The notes under the pieces were generated by a model. The model did no database searches and was not told the DNA's origin. It saw only the letters and a list, made by a program, of their open reading frames with translations. A program made the position numbers and the translations under genes. Shown piece by piece: positions 34,401 through 45,900 of a stretch of DNA of 64,000 bases. Numbering within the stretch: the stretch's first letter is position 1; each line of letters opens with the position of its first letter. This stretch comes from Euphorbia lathyris (lineage: Eukaryota > Streptophyta > Magnoliopsida > Malpighiales > Euphorbiaceae). The stretch covers positions 80,338,610 through 80,402,609 of the forward strand of contig NC_088917.1 in the NCBI RefSeq assembly GCF_963576675.1, given 5' to 3'.

Positions 34401-37400
34401 ATTTACCATGAGCAGCAGCAGCAACTGGGACTGGGGTTGAAGTTGAAAATATAAATGAGCGGCCCCTTGATTGTATAAGTTTTTTCCACTTTTTGCTGTT
34501 CATATAGAATCAACATAACAAGAATGTTAGCAATGATAACTAGAGCATTAAATAAATAGATAGGTTGTAAATAAAGCTAGGCTCTAGTCGGGCATACAGG
34601 GTCCTTAGAAATTAATCGGGGATTGGTTGGAGATTAATCGGTGATTAATCAAATTTGTATTTTTATATTTTCTCATATAAATGCAATTAAAAATGTATTA
34701 TACTATTTAAACATAATAATATAAAATGATTTAATATAGAAAAACATGTATATTCGTAACATATATCTTTAAAAATGTGTAAAAAACAATTTCGACTACA
34801 ATATCATTGAAACAATTGAAATAAGTAAAAAATAATGTCCATAAGTAATATTATTAGCCGAAAACTATGAAACAGTAAGTCTTCAACCATATCATGGAAA
34901 CAAGTAGAGAAAGCAATTAGATAAAAATATCCGAAATAATAAACACAATTCACCAAAAACCATGCCACAGTGTTCAAAAGCGAATTATAATAAAACAAAG
35001 AACCAAGCGGCCCCTAAGCAACTTCTAGGAGGCCAAAAAAACAGCCAGATGGCCTAAGCGGGGAAAATCGAAACAGATTCTTGATTTTGAGCGCCTAAGT
35101 GAGAGCTAGTTGGTCCAGGCGGCTTTGTTCTTGAAAACTGTTGAATGGTTATGATTCTAAAAGAGTAACACTTGAACAAAGTTCCATTCCAATGTTTCAA
35201 ATAAGAAAAAAGTAAAAATGGATCAGATATGATAAGGAAAATTCATTTCCTTCTAAGATGTAAAAGCACATCTTCTATCGACTTATGCCTATTCTGCTAA
35301 ATCAGTAAACACTAGAGTCTTACCTGCAAGCTATAAATCCACCGTGGCAACCAGCTGCCTTACTTAGAGTTCCAACACATATGTCAACGTCTTCTTCACA
35401 ATTGAACTCCTCAGCCACTCCTCCACCATTTTTGCCACATATAAAAGTTCCATGAGCCTGAAAGAAACTACTCTCAGCAAGTTTATTTCTTTTGCAATTA
35501 CGCATAGTTTCTCTGAATATTTGAGCCGATTAATGCTACTTTATATAGGCATTAGTCAAATCATATTGGACTATAACACCTTTTCTTGTATCAGATTAAG
35601 TACGGCCCTCAAATAAGCCTCGGGTGTACCAAATAGCTTGAAAAAACATCCTAAATATCATTCAACCTTTAAAACAACTTACATCATCAATGACTAGCAA
35701 AAAACCATGCTTCTTGCGAAGTTTAGCCAGCTCAAACATCGGTGCAAAGTCTCCATCCATGCTAAACAAGCTGCAAGAACACAATTTAGCTCTTCAGTAA
35801 GCTTATACATATGAACAAAGTGACCGAAATTGTAGGTTTAATCTACATTCTTAAATCTCATTCTTCATAGATTTTGCTCAACAGCAGGGCATTTGAACTT
35901 GTACAGTTCTTGAGCAAATATAGAAGAATGTATCAAACTCTAGCAGTCAGGAATACTAACCTATCAGTCACAACAACTTTCTTCTTCAACGTACTTTTTG
36001 ATCTGTCAAAAGACAACACACCTTGAATGACCAAAGAAGAATTGAAACACGATTTTGAGTTATCACAAAGTGCTTAACATAAAAGTTAGGACTTACAATA
36101 ATGAACTAAGATGAGACATGTCACAATGTCTGTACACATGAACTTCTACATTCTGTTGCCGTTCAGCAAGACGAATGCCATCTATTATTGAAGCATGGTT
36201 GAGTGCATCTGAAAATATTGCGACCTTTTCTTTCTTCAGAGGTATTTCAGGTGAAACCAAGAGAGAACTTATGTTTCCAAGAGCGACCATCACTGCCATA
36301 TTAGCAGCAAACCCTGTAGGACAAAGAAGACAATCCTAGAGTATAAATTAGGATTGGATATGCATCAGTTTTCAGTTGAATATCATACGTGTTCAAAGGA
36401 ATACGTTTTAGAGAATTTAGCCTCAAAGGAATCACAGAATTTTAACTATTTTGATTTCAATCAAAAATTTATACTTTTTATCTGTGATGTGGATGATGGA
36501 TTACATCTGATAAGGCAATTGTGGCTGAATACATCAGGCCCGCCTGAACTTAGCCCAAATTTTTTAATTGGGCCCCTGAACTTTAAGCAAGGGCAGAGAC
36601 AGGGAGGCTCGGGGGTGCCGGAGCACTCCCGAGCTCTTGGAACCACCCAGAGAGGGGTGATTCAGTCCCCCTGTCTCCACAAAAAGGGGCTGGTGGGGAT
36701 GCAAATTTGCACCCCAGCTTTCAAAGTTTGTATTCGCCCCTGACTGATGTCTCACTAACCCCTGAACTTGCTTAATGTGACATGATTAAATTCCTACTGC
36801 TGCATGGAGAGATTTGGGCAACTTGAAGCGTGTATTACTTTAACCAAGTTCATGCGGCCAATAAGTCAATCTAAGCAAGTTTAGAAAGGGCCAATATTTT
36901 AAATAAGTTCAGAGAGGGCCATGTGTATTTAACCTTTTTTTCTTTTCTTCTATCATTTGAAAAATTAGAAACAAATGTAAATACATGTCCAAGACATACA
37001 TAAACCTACGTCCCCTCAAAGTTTAAACAAATAACACAGTTAAATTCTTTCAGACATAATAATAAAAACTATTCTTGAATCTTGAGCCTTAACTATTAGC
37101 TAAGTTTTTAGTTCAATTGGCTTAGACCAAGTGGTTGAGGGTCATAATCCTGGCAACCCCATTTCTTGATTAAATTTCAACACATGGTAAGATGGCCTTG
37201 TATTCTACACGCTTCAAGCCCAAGGGGGATTCGCGTGAGGGGATGCATCAGAGATAATAATAAAAACTATTATTGAGCCTTAACTATTGGCTTAAGCTTT
37301 TAGTTCAATTGGTTCCTTTACAAATTCGTCTCTTCTTTTTTTCTAAGGATCTGGTTATTTACCAAGGAACCCAAACCTTCAAATTCTAATTTTAATTGAT

Positions 37401-39590
37401 AAAACATAGTTAAATATAGTCACAAAAAGATAACACTTGGTGTAAGGCATTCTGAATCATCTAGGAATATACCTCTTTCTTCTTCAAGTTTGCCAAGGAA
37501 GACTCAAGTAACCTGTGGTAATTGGTGTATCCGCAAATTAATGCAGAACCTCTTGGTCCCATTCCATGTTCTAGGGCTGCCTGATTTAGCATTAAGTTCA
37601 AAATCTCTTAAAAACCTGTCAGTAAATTACAGGCTTAATACATAATTATATCACTAAACTTGTCACTTTTTATCGTTTGTCACCACCTAAACTATATTTG
37701 AACTTATAACATGCCTAAACTTGTCAATTTTGGACCTCTGACACTAGTATTTGCTGATTTGACAAACTTCAAAGTTGACAGAGTATCGCCAAGTCAAACT
37801 TTCAGCCAACACCATGCCATGTCGGCAAATAAGTGTGTCGAAGCTCCAAAATTGACAAGTTGAGTTTAGGTGTGTAATAGGTGCAAAATATAATTTCAGA
37901 GTATGAAACACAAAAAGTGCAACAAGTATAGGTGTAATTACATATTAAGGGATAAGGTATCAAAATAGCCTCAAGGTTTTCGAAGAAGTGTCAATTTAGT
38001 CCCAAGGTACACCATTTTGGCGCCAATGTTTGTGAAATGGTGCAATTATGGCCCTCGCTAACCGATCTTGACACCTCAACGTTTGTAAAATGGTATCAAT
38101 TTAGCCACAAATTCAGTTAGCCTGGGTTATAATTGCACCATTTCACAAACGTTGAGGCTAAAAATTGTGCTACTTTTTAACCTCAATGTTGGTGAAACGA
38201 TGCAAGTTTAGCCCTGGTGTTAAATATCTCACATTGGTTAATTGAAGAGTTCTATGCCTCCTTATATGTGTGAGGCAATCCTCTTCCTTTAAGGTGCCTT
38301 TTGAGGCGAATTAGGCCTTTGTTTATGTAGTATTTAATGTTGGGGTCCCCGCTGATATTAGCGTCACGCACCAAATGAATTGGGCGTGAGGGGGGCGTGA
38401 TAAACATCCCGCATTGCTTAATTGAAGAGTTATATGTCTCCTTATATATGTGAGGCAACTCCTCTCTCTTTGAGCTACCTTTTGAGATGAGTTGTCTTTG
38501 TTTACATGCTAACAGAGCCATGGTATTTCAATGTTGGCCCCCCTTAGTGTCACGAACCAAATGAATTAGGCGTGAGACAGACATGTTAGTTAAACATCTC
38601 ATATTACTTAATTGGAGAATTATATGCCCCCTTATATATGTGAAGCCATGTTTACATGCTATCAGAGCCATGGTATTCAATGTTGGGCTCCGCTAATATT
38701 AAAATCACGCACCAAATGAATTGGGTGTGAGGGGAGCATGTTAAATATCACACATTGCTTAATTGGAGAGTCATATGCCTCCTTATATGCGTGAGTCAAT
38801 CTTCTCCCTTTGAGATACCTTTTGGATGAGTTAGGCCTTTGTTTACATGTTATAGAGTCATGGTATTCCATGTTGGTCCCTCATGAGGGGGCATGCTAAA
38901 CATTCCACATTGCTTAATTAGAGAGTTATATGCCTTTCGGCTACCTTTTGGGTTGTGAAAAGCTAATAATTTAGCTCCAAGTTCCGGTAGCCACCATTTC
39001 ACAAACATTAAAGCTAAAATAGTGCAATTTCTTAAGTTGGGGCTACATTGTCACTTCAGGAACAACCGAACTTTAAGGCTATTTTGTTAACTTATCTCTA
39101 CCAACAGCATATGAACATAAGCACAAGTAAACATCAACAAACCTTTGCAGCAGCCTTCCCAATCGTAGGATGCGAACTCAATCCCAAATAATCATTACTA
39201 GAAAAAAGAAGTAGCTTCTTAGACTGCTCAACATTCAAATCACTTATCCCACCTCTACACACAATCTCATTTCCTGAAACCAGAAAAATCAAAGTCACAT
39301 TACATTCCCTTCAAAAAGACATCAGAAAGTGAAAAATTCTGAATAATACCTGAACTAGGAATGTCGAGGAGCCATTTTTGAAATGTGGAGTCAGAGATAG
39401 AGACATGAACTGAAGAACGATCCCAGTGCTGCATTTCATCAAACACCTCGTACTCATCGCTTGTGTTATGTTTTGGAAGGGAATTAGGTTCGTTGGAGAG
39501 GTAAATAGGTCTCAAAGACCGAAGTAGTTTTAGAGATTGAAGCTTTGAGAGTGCTTCGTCCACCCAGAAATCCCATGAATTCTTCTCCAT
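31405..39590 (-). CDS. BIOF: 8-amino-7-oxononanoate (KAPA) synthase, biotin biosynthesis
   Basis: PLP enzyme of the alpha-oxoamine synthase family that condenses pimeloyl-thioester with alanine, the first committed biotin step. I join eleven exons: 39590-39350, 39273-39143, 37580-37473, 36335-36097, 36002-35961, 35770-35683, 35457-35324, 34495-34407, 34058-33908, 32677-32609 and 31531-31405. All introns are GT..AG and the phases agree, giving 472 codons, like the Arabidopsis enzyme. Landmarks are the N-terminal plant extension (MEKNSWDF), LLFSSNDYLGLSSHP, GPRGSALICGY, DALNHASIIDG, DDAHGTF (Asp282-His285) and the PLP lysine Lys316 in GTLSKAAG. The C-terminus is GYARL; the ARL tripeptide fits a plant PTS1, so a peroxisomal location is plausible. 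Introns carry many MITEs, but no exon is disrupted. Confidence 0.95.
31631..32072. mobile_element. MITE in last intron of BIOF
   Basis: GGCTTAATATATCAGTTGTC at the left is mirrored by GACGTATTAAGCC at the right. Paired inner words such as TTTGATTGACC/GGTCAATCAAA show a long inverted repeat. Confidence 0.7.
32082..32403. mobile_element. MITE (GGGATAAGGTACCAAAATA family) in last intron of BIOF
   Basis: The left GGGATAAGGTACCAAAAT is inverted at the right as ATTTTGGTACCCTATCCC. Nearly the whole ~320 bp is self-complementary. Confidence 0.75.
32820..33150. repeat. dispersed repeat in BIOF intron 9, related to 50280-50810
   Basis: Words such as TGTGGCTACAAAAAAACTGT (here TGTGACTACAAAGAAACTGT) and TAACTAATTTGGCAAG occur in the same order at both sites. 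No TIR seen. Confidence 0.6.
33180..33885. repeat. three tandem ~235-bp repeats in BIOF intron 9
   Basis: Each copy contains GTTTCACATGAGTTTCATCAA, AAAGTTTCACAACAGTTTC, GAAGAGTTATTATTTA and CTTTTTGCCTAATTTAAAT. Starts fall near 33185, 33420 and 33655. The GTTTCAC/GTGAAAC words make each copy partly self-complementary. Confidence 0.8.
34170..34378. mobile_element. MITE fragment in BIOF intron 8
   Basis: AAAATTGACAAGTTTTAGGTGT and GCGACAAGTTCAGGTGTGTAA match the element at 37632-37947. It ends ATATTAAGCC, the family terminus. Confidence 0.5.
34580..35110 (-). repeat. AT-rich dispersed element in BIOF intron 7, inverted relative to 50850-51400
   Basis: GATTAATCGGTGATTAATC at its left and the following AT-rich text are the inverse of the stretch ending GATTAATCCCCGACTAATC at 51340. 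Its interior also resembles the AT-rich part of the tRNA-Leu blocks. Confidence 0.5.
36520..36930. mobile_element. MITE in BIOF intron 3 with nested GC-rich insert
   Basis: GGCTGAATACATCAGGCCC at the left is mirrored by GGGCCATGTGTATTTAACC at the right. An unrelated GC-rich segment (36590-36745, beginning GGGCAGAGACAGGGAGG) lies inside. Confidence 0.6.
37070..37330. repeat. direct repeat pair in BIOF intron 3
   Basis: GAGCCTTAACTATT followed by TTTTAGTTCAATTGG occurs at 37085-37125 and again at 37275-37315, enclosing a unique stretch. It may be a small solo element with duplicated edge. Confidence 0.5.
37632..37947. mobile_element. MITE in BIOF intron 2
   Basis: The left GGCTTAATACATAATTA is inverted at the right as TAATTACATATTAAG, with inner ACTTGTCACTTTTTAT paired to AAAAAGTGCAACAAGT. 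It lies just downstream of exon 3. Confidence 0.65.
37949..39100. mobile_element. MITE of the GGATAAGGTA family with expanded interior, BIOF intron 2
   Basis: GGATAAGGTATCAAAATAGCC at the left and GGCTATTTTGTTAACTTATC at the right are inverted ends of the same family as 32082-32403. The interior is enlarged by the tandem repeats at 38225-38960. Confidence 0.65.
38225..38960. repeat. four to five tandem ~170-200 bp repeats
   Basis: Each copy carries CACATTGCTTAATTGGAGAG, TATGCCTCCTTATATGTGTG, CACGCACCAAATGAATTGGG and TCAATGTTGG. The pattern resembles LTR-derived arrays (TRIM-like), but no PBS was found. Confidence 0.7.
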
Positions 39591-39976
39591 TTTCAGAGAT
39601 TGTGTGTATGAGAGGAATGCCGTAGGTGTCAGGTGTGGATACTGTGGACTGGTGGCTGAAGTAGTTGGGATATTAAGAAGTTGAAAGCGTTTAATTATGA
39701 CGCTAAAAGCATAATATTCAATTATGACGTTAAATTATGAAGTAGGTTGGAATTATTGAAACTTTTTTTTTTTTTTTTTTTTGATGAAGGAATTATTGAA
39801 ACTTTATATAAAAAGGTATGGAACTCGTGTATGATTTAAAAAGGGGGTTGCTATTTACCCTTTTCTATTTACTTGTTAACATTTCTATTTTGACAATTTT
39901 ACCATCTTCATATATTTCTTTTAAAAACTGTTAATTGTTTCTCTTTCGAGCAGAACTGAAATCCTAAAAATAATCG
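39591..39976. promoter_or_regulatory. short shared upstream region between BIOF and the FAR1-like pseudogene
   Basis: The two start codons face away from each other across 386 bases. The region contains an 18-19 base T-run at 39763-39781 followed by a partial duplication of GGAATTATTGAAACTTT on either side. No TATA box is obvious; assignment as a promoter rests on position only. Confidence 0.4.
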
Positions 39977-40966
39977 ATGAGTTTGAATCCGAGAACTCCG
40001 AAAATGGACGATTTCGATGATGAGGTAAATTTTTAAAAAAAAAAATCTTTTTTCCACTAGAAGGTCGGGAAAACCGTCTGGCCAATGATTAGGCGTTATT
40101 TCTGACCGCCTAAGCATATGGACATGCCCATTTGCAAAATTTTCCGATTAATTGACTATAAAACTTGTTTTAAGTGAGTTTTCAACAATTATTATGATTT
40201 TCATTTATGTTCAGGTGCCATTAGAAGATTTTGGTAGTGACGGGATCGATTACAGTGGTTATTTCATTACTAACATGATTTTTCAGATAAGTTCAGAAAG
40301 GATTGAGTGGGCCAAAAAATTTACAATTCAACATGGTTTCGAGCTGATTATTGTTTCGCATAAACACGGAGGAAAGAAAAAGCTCTTAAGATGTTCTTGT
40401 GGTGAACGGTACAGAGGAGTTTTGAATAGTTTGGATGGGACTTTATGAAGGAAAACTAAGACAAGAGCGTGCAAGTGTAAATTCCAGTTAAAAGTCGTAC
40501 AATTGCAAGGCTATACCGGTTGGGGGATCATGGTTTCGGAAGGGATTAAGGGTATGCATAACCATTTAGTGGTTGTTTATCCAGAGGGGTATTGATAGAT
40601 GAGCGGACTTAGTTCCGAGTCCAAGAAAATTGTGTGCTACATGAGTTCGGCTCAAGCAAAACCGTATGCTATGAACGTTGTGGTTGTATGTTGAGAAACA
40701 CTTATCAGCTTCCTTGTGCATGCGAGATCAGAAAAGCAGTAGATTCGGCTACCCTGATCAGTTTTGAATGTATCCACACATTTCGAAAGACACTTATCAT
40801 CAGTCACGTTGACACTTCTGACAACGTCAGATATGATGATGGGTCGGAGGATCACCAATACTTTTACTCTCTGGTTGAGCAGGTCGACAGAGGCAACAAA
40901 ACATTTGTGCAACGTATATCTTTTTATTCACGATCAACTTCATCCAGACCAAGCAAATTAGAATGA
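39977..40966 (+). pseudogene. FAR1/Mutator-like gene lacking its transposase core
   Basis: Exon 1 (39977-40024, MSLNPRTPKMDDFDDE) splices in phase over a GT..AG intron to an exon at 40215. That exon encodes the plant MULE/FAR1 N-terminal zinc-finger region: RIEWAKKFTIQHGFELIIV, LLRCSCGERYRG, then after a TGA the Cys-x-Cys and GMHNH motifs. Stops follow near 40445 and 40590. Without any transposase the sequence jumps to CERCGCMLRNTYQLPCACE, a SWIM-type motif, and DGSEDHQYFYSLVEQVD, homologous to the fragment at 25125. The whole DDE core is missing (deletion near 40660-40680). It is a relic of a MULE transposase or a domesticated relative. Confidence 0.7.
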
Positions 40967-41075
40967 AGAAAATTTAACTCCTTAATATCAAGAAAATTTA
41001 ACTCATTTAATTGGAGTTTTAGGCGTGAATCCAAACTTTTTTTAAGTATAAAATGAATTGTAAGGATATTAAATA

Positions 41076-41388
41076 CTCCATTCATTTCAAAATAATTATC
41101 ACATTTGACCAAATCGCACCTACTAAAAAACTGATTTTTCTTAAAAAAATAATTGATTTGCATTAAATTTATGGAGCAGACTAAAATAATTCTCCCTTTA
41201 TTAATAATTCTCATTTTTTGTGTCACTCGTTAAATTGAACCATTCTCCATACATTAAAAACTTAAAATGATAAAGTGCATTAATATTAAGTTCATTAATA
41301 AGGATAAAATTGAAAAAATTGCACCTGATAAATAATATGAAATAAGAATTTTTGAGCAAATGTGACAATTATTTTGAAATGAAATGAG
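41076..41388. mobile_element. Stowaway-type MITE
   Basis: CTCCATTCATTTCAAAATA at the left is inverted at the right as TATTTTGAAATGAAATGAG. TA flanks both sides (41074-41075, 41389-41390), as expected for Tc1/mariner-related Stowaway elements. Confidence 0.85.
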
Positions 41389-41745
41389 TACTTAATACAT
41401 TGACATTACGATGCACGCATCTCCAATGAAAACCCAAGGTGAGAGGAGGAAGTATCTCGTGCGGTGTGTGCCATTAGCCACACGACGTGTGAGCCAAGTG
41501 CTTAGATTATAATTAAAGGTCGATCCTATACTTGTTACAAGGATTTCGATCACAATTTTTAGTTAGACATTTATGAAAAAACGCAGCTTCTTTATTAGTT
41601 TATCACGATTTCGATTACATTGAGTTAATATATTTCAAAGCAGCATTCTGTCAAGGCAAATAGAACATATAAAACTTAATAAAATCAATCACTCAAACTA
41701 TAAATATAATATTTCAAGAAAATTGTTTATTACTAAGCCAAAAAA

Positions 41746-41946
41746 TTATGAAGAGGGCATAATAAGGTTGTTTTCTTCACGACCTTTAGGCTCATTAACC
41801 AACTCACCTTCAGGAGGAAGCTCTCGATTAGAAAACTCCCTAGAGTTCGGATGATCATCGGCAGCTTCATAATTCTCTAGAGGATAAATATTAACCCAAA
41901 AGTTAAAATCTGCATCCGAATACTTCTCCCTCAACATCCTCCACAT
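41746..41946 (-). pseudogene. unknown ORF remnant in tRNA block 3
   Basis: This 66-codon frame starts MWRMLREKYSDADFNFWVN and is paralogous to 20629-20853. No domain was recognised. Confidence 0.4.
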
Positions 41947-42764
41947 TCAGGCCCGATATTAATTTAATCAACAATCCGAGAGTTCATCCAAATCCTTTAA
42001 GTATTTGACTAGTTGAATCGCCGAGTAAAAAAGGTGATTCATTGAGTTAAAGAGGTGACACGCTAAGTCAACATGCTAAAGAGTGGATGTTGCCACTTTT
42101 TTACATTGAGTCCACGAGTTACTTCTTTTACTCTATGAGCCAAGGTCAATTTTGGCTCCTTCGACTTATTCTTGTCCATTTTGATATTATGTTTCACGTC
42201 TTATTTGACTTGATCGCTACCAATAATTATCATTCTTCAAAAAAAAAAAAAGATGCCCTCGTCATATTATTCCATGCAATATGGGAATTCGTTCCGATTT
42301 TCTTCGATTGGACTCTCTGAGATTTTTTTTTTGCCTGTTGGACGTTTTTTTGGCTCCCTGAAGAACGCATAGACGGTGATCAGAAAAAAAACGTTTATTA
42401 TTATTGTTATTATTTTCAGATATTTTTATTTAATTACGTTTTTTACTTTTTTCCACGATACGATTTAAGACATTAAAAATATTGTTTCATGGTTTTTGGT
42501 GAATTGTATTACTTATAGTAATTAATTTTTACTTGTTTGAGTGGTATCAATAATATTATGATTAAAATTTCTTTCTTTTACATATTATTGATGATATATA
42601 TTACAAATATACATATTAGTTTATAAATTATTTTATTTAAATAGTATAATATATATTTTAATTGTATTTATAAGAATTTTTTATTAATAAATATAAAAAA
42701 TACAAATCTGATTAATTTTAAACTATTCTTAATTAATTCTCGAAAAGTCAATCAAGTAGTGTCT

Positions 42765-42766
<2 letters not shown>

Positions 42767-42836
<70 letters not shown>
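42767..42836. repeat. (AT)n microsatellite at the LINE 3' end
   Basis: A long AT run directly follows (minus strand) the LINE 3' UTR, in place of a clean poly(A) tail. It matches the AT run at the other side of the LINE, so the target duplication lies in these runs. Confidence 0.85.
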
Positions 42837-42839
<3 letters not shown>

Positions 42840-42927
42840 CAGTAAAGGCAATTTATTGATTATCAAAGTCAAGCGCATTACAAATAAATTGAGGTGGGTT
42901 ATTCACCCAAACCTCAAGGTCAGACTC

Positions 42928-45900
42928 TCAACCTGCTGCCCGGGCTAATAAGTGAGCAACATGGTTCGCAGACCTTCTAACAAATGAAACCGACCTAATC
43001 TCTTGTTCGGAGATCATAATCTTGCAATCTTCTACTATTATGCCAAAGGGAGAAACTAACTTAATGAGGTTGTTTATGGCTAACACCAGGAGTTGTGACT
43101 CTGATTCCATTTGAACATTTTGAGTAGCTTCCCGCTTCAGCCAGCTTAGAGCCTCGCGACAACTCATTCCTTCTGCAATGAGTGGATCTGAGGTGGTTCC
43201 CAGCATGTCGTTCCCCACCGCAAGGAACTTTCCCTTATGGTTGCGCAGCACATATCCGTAACCTGCTCTTCTAGATGTTGGAAATATAGCTGTGTCAAAG
43301 TTTAGCTTTACCTGGCCCTCCGGCGGTTTTCTCCACTTCTCATTCGAACCCAGGACTGTACGCGAACAGCCCTTTACCTGTGCCTGGCGCCATCTGCTAA
43401 GAAAAGTTGTTGCATTACTAAAGGAAATTGTAGGCGTTGTGGTGCGGTTCTCCCAGACTTTTGTGTTTCTGTCGTTCCAGATTGACCAGATCAGTGTGGC
43501 TATTTGTTCTGAGGTTCCTTTATTGTGTTGACCGATAACAACTCTCCAGAACGCTTGTAAATTACTGACCCTTGTACTGATATCGCCTAAGCCTGTGAGT
43601 AACCAAATTTGACGAGCCTCCGTGCATTCTATCAATGCATGAAAGGTTGTTTCCGTTTGTAGTTCACATCTTGGACATGATCTCGGAATTTCCACTCGTT
43701 TTCTGAATAGTGCATCTCTTGTTGGTAGTAAATTGGATAGAGCTCTCCATAACAGTTGTTTCACTTTTGGTGGTGTTTGTAGTGACCAGATACTATTCCA
43801 GATTTCCTCGTTTGCTGTCATAACTTCCGTCACTGGACTGTCTTGCAAGAAGCGGTATCCACTTTTAACTGAATAACTCCCACTTCGTTCAAGCTTCCAC
43901 CACCATCTGTCTGGTATGTCTCTTGAGCTGAGGACTATTTTAGCCGCAAGTCGTCTATCTCTGGCTGATAACCACTCAGCTAAACGGTTTTGATCCCATC
44001 CCCCATTCGGTTCAGACCGTAATTGCGCCACTACTGCATCTTCAGCCCCTGGAGGCGGTATACTGTCAACGTACGGGTTGAAATCATCCGGTAACCAAGG
44101 GTCCGACCAGATCGATACCTAAGATCCTAAACCGATAAGGCGACGGGCCTGTGCTCTGATGAGAGGTAATCCTGCATAAATACTTCTCCAGAGGAAGCTT
44201 GGATTAGCTTTCAGTTGTGCTTCAAGTATTGACGTATAAGGATAATATCTTGCCTTGAATACTCTTGCAACTAGAGAATTAGGTCTGTTTAACATTCGCC
44301 AGATCTGTTTGGCTAAGAGAGCGATGTTAAAATTGTGTAAACGCTTGAAACCCATCCCTCCATACTTCTTAGGTACACAGAGCCTCTCCCATGTCTTCCA
44401 GTGAATCTTTTTCCCACTTCCGTCTTTGGAACCCCACCAAAACGAATTTAGTAGTCTCTCTAGTTCTTCACACAAGGTACTAGGGATCAGAAACATGCTC
44501 ATTGCATATGATGGGAGTGCCTGGAGGACAGATTTTATCATTACCTCTTTCCCTGCTTTTGATAAGTATCTAGCTTTCCAGCTGTTAATTCTCTTTCTGA
44601 ACATGTCTTCAAGGTACCCAAAGATCTCTCTTCTATTCCTTCCTATCAGTGATGGGAGCCCCAGATACTTACCCGAACTAGAAGCTACTCCTACCCCGAG
44701 TCGTGCCCCTACCAGGGCAGCTTGAGCTACGCTTACATTTTTACTGAAGTGAATGGAAGATTTATTGAAGTTTACTTTCTGACCCGAGGCTTTCTCATAT
44801 TGCCAAAGACATTGCCTGACAGCTTCACTTTCTTCGATCGTAGCCCTGAAAAACAAATAACTATCGTCAGCAAAAAAAACAAGTGGGATATCGGGGGTGC
44901 CTGTGCTGCTACTGAGCACCCATGAATGATTCCTCTCCCTTCTAGCATTGATAGAGAGTTTGACAGGCCTTCTGCACATATCAAGAAGATGTATGGAGAT
45001 ATGGGGTCCCCTTGCCGAAGCCCTCTCTGTGGAATGATAGGGCCAATAGTATGAGAGCCATTTATAATGTTATATCGAGCTTTTGTCACACACTGCATTA
45101 CTAGTTGAATCCAGAGGGGAGAGAAACCCAATTTTAACATCATCTGCTCCAGAAACTTCCATTCCACTCTATCATACGCTTTTGCCATGTCTAGCTTGAG
45201 AGATGCAAAGCCCACCTATCCTTGTGTTTTCCTATTTAAGTAGTGATTAACTTCAAAAGCTAGCATTACATTATCTGAGATTAGCCTTCCGGGGATAAAA
45301 GCACTCTGTTGTTCCGAAATAACCAGATGGAGAACCGTTTTGAGCCTATTAGCAAGTATTTTGGAGATGATTTTGTATATTACGTTGCACAGAGCTATTG
45401 GGCACGGGTCAGAGGCGTATTCAAGTAGGGACTTTTTTGGAATGAGAACCAGTGTAGTTTCATTAATCTCATCAGGAAAAATACCTGTGTTCAGCCATTC
45501 TACCTTTTCACCCACAATACTCCAAAATTTCTGGTAAAAACCCGGGTTAAAGCCGTCTGGACCCGGACTTTTGTCCGGATGCATAGAGAATACTGCTATT
45601 TTGACTTCTTCGGGGGTAAAAGGTTTGGTCAGTTGTTCATTGTCGGCTGCCGTTAATCTGCACGGTACATCGGATAATACTGGATCGGTCTGACACTGTT
45701 CAGATTTGAAGATATCCTCGTAATAATCCTTCAGAACTTGCTCAAGTCCGTTCCCTCATTCATGCCAACTGCCGTCAACCCCTTTTAGCCTGGTGAGAAT
45801 GTTCTTTTTCCATCGAGCCGTAGCCGCTGAGTGGAAATATTTCGAGTTTTGATCGCCATCTTTTAGCCATAGCTATTTTGACTGTTGCCTCCAGTAGCTT

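Noticed and set aside
36354..36755. Overlapping ORFs on both strands in BIOF intron 3
   Set aside because: Lie in a MITE with a GC-rich insert; no domain and no conservation signal.
42766..42948. Tyr-Ile repeat ORF
   Set aside because: Produced by an AT dinucleotide run.
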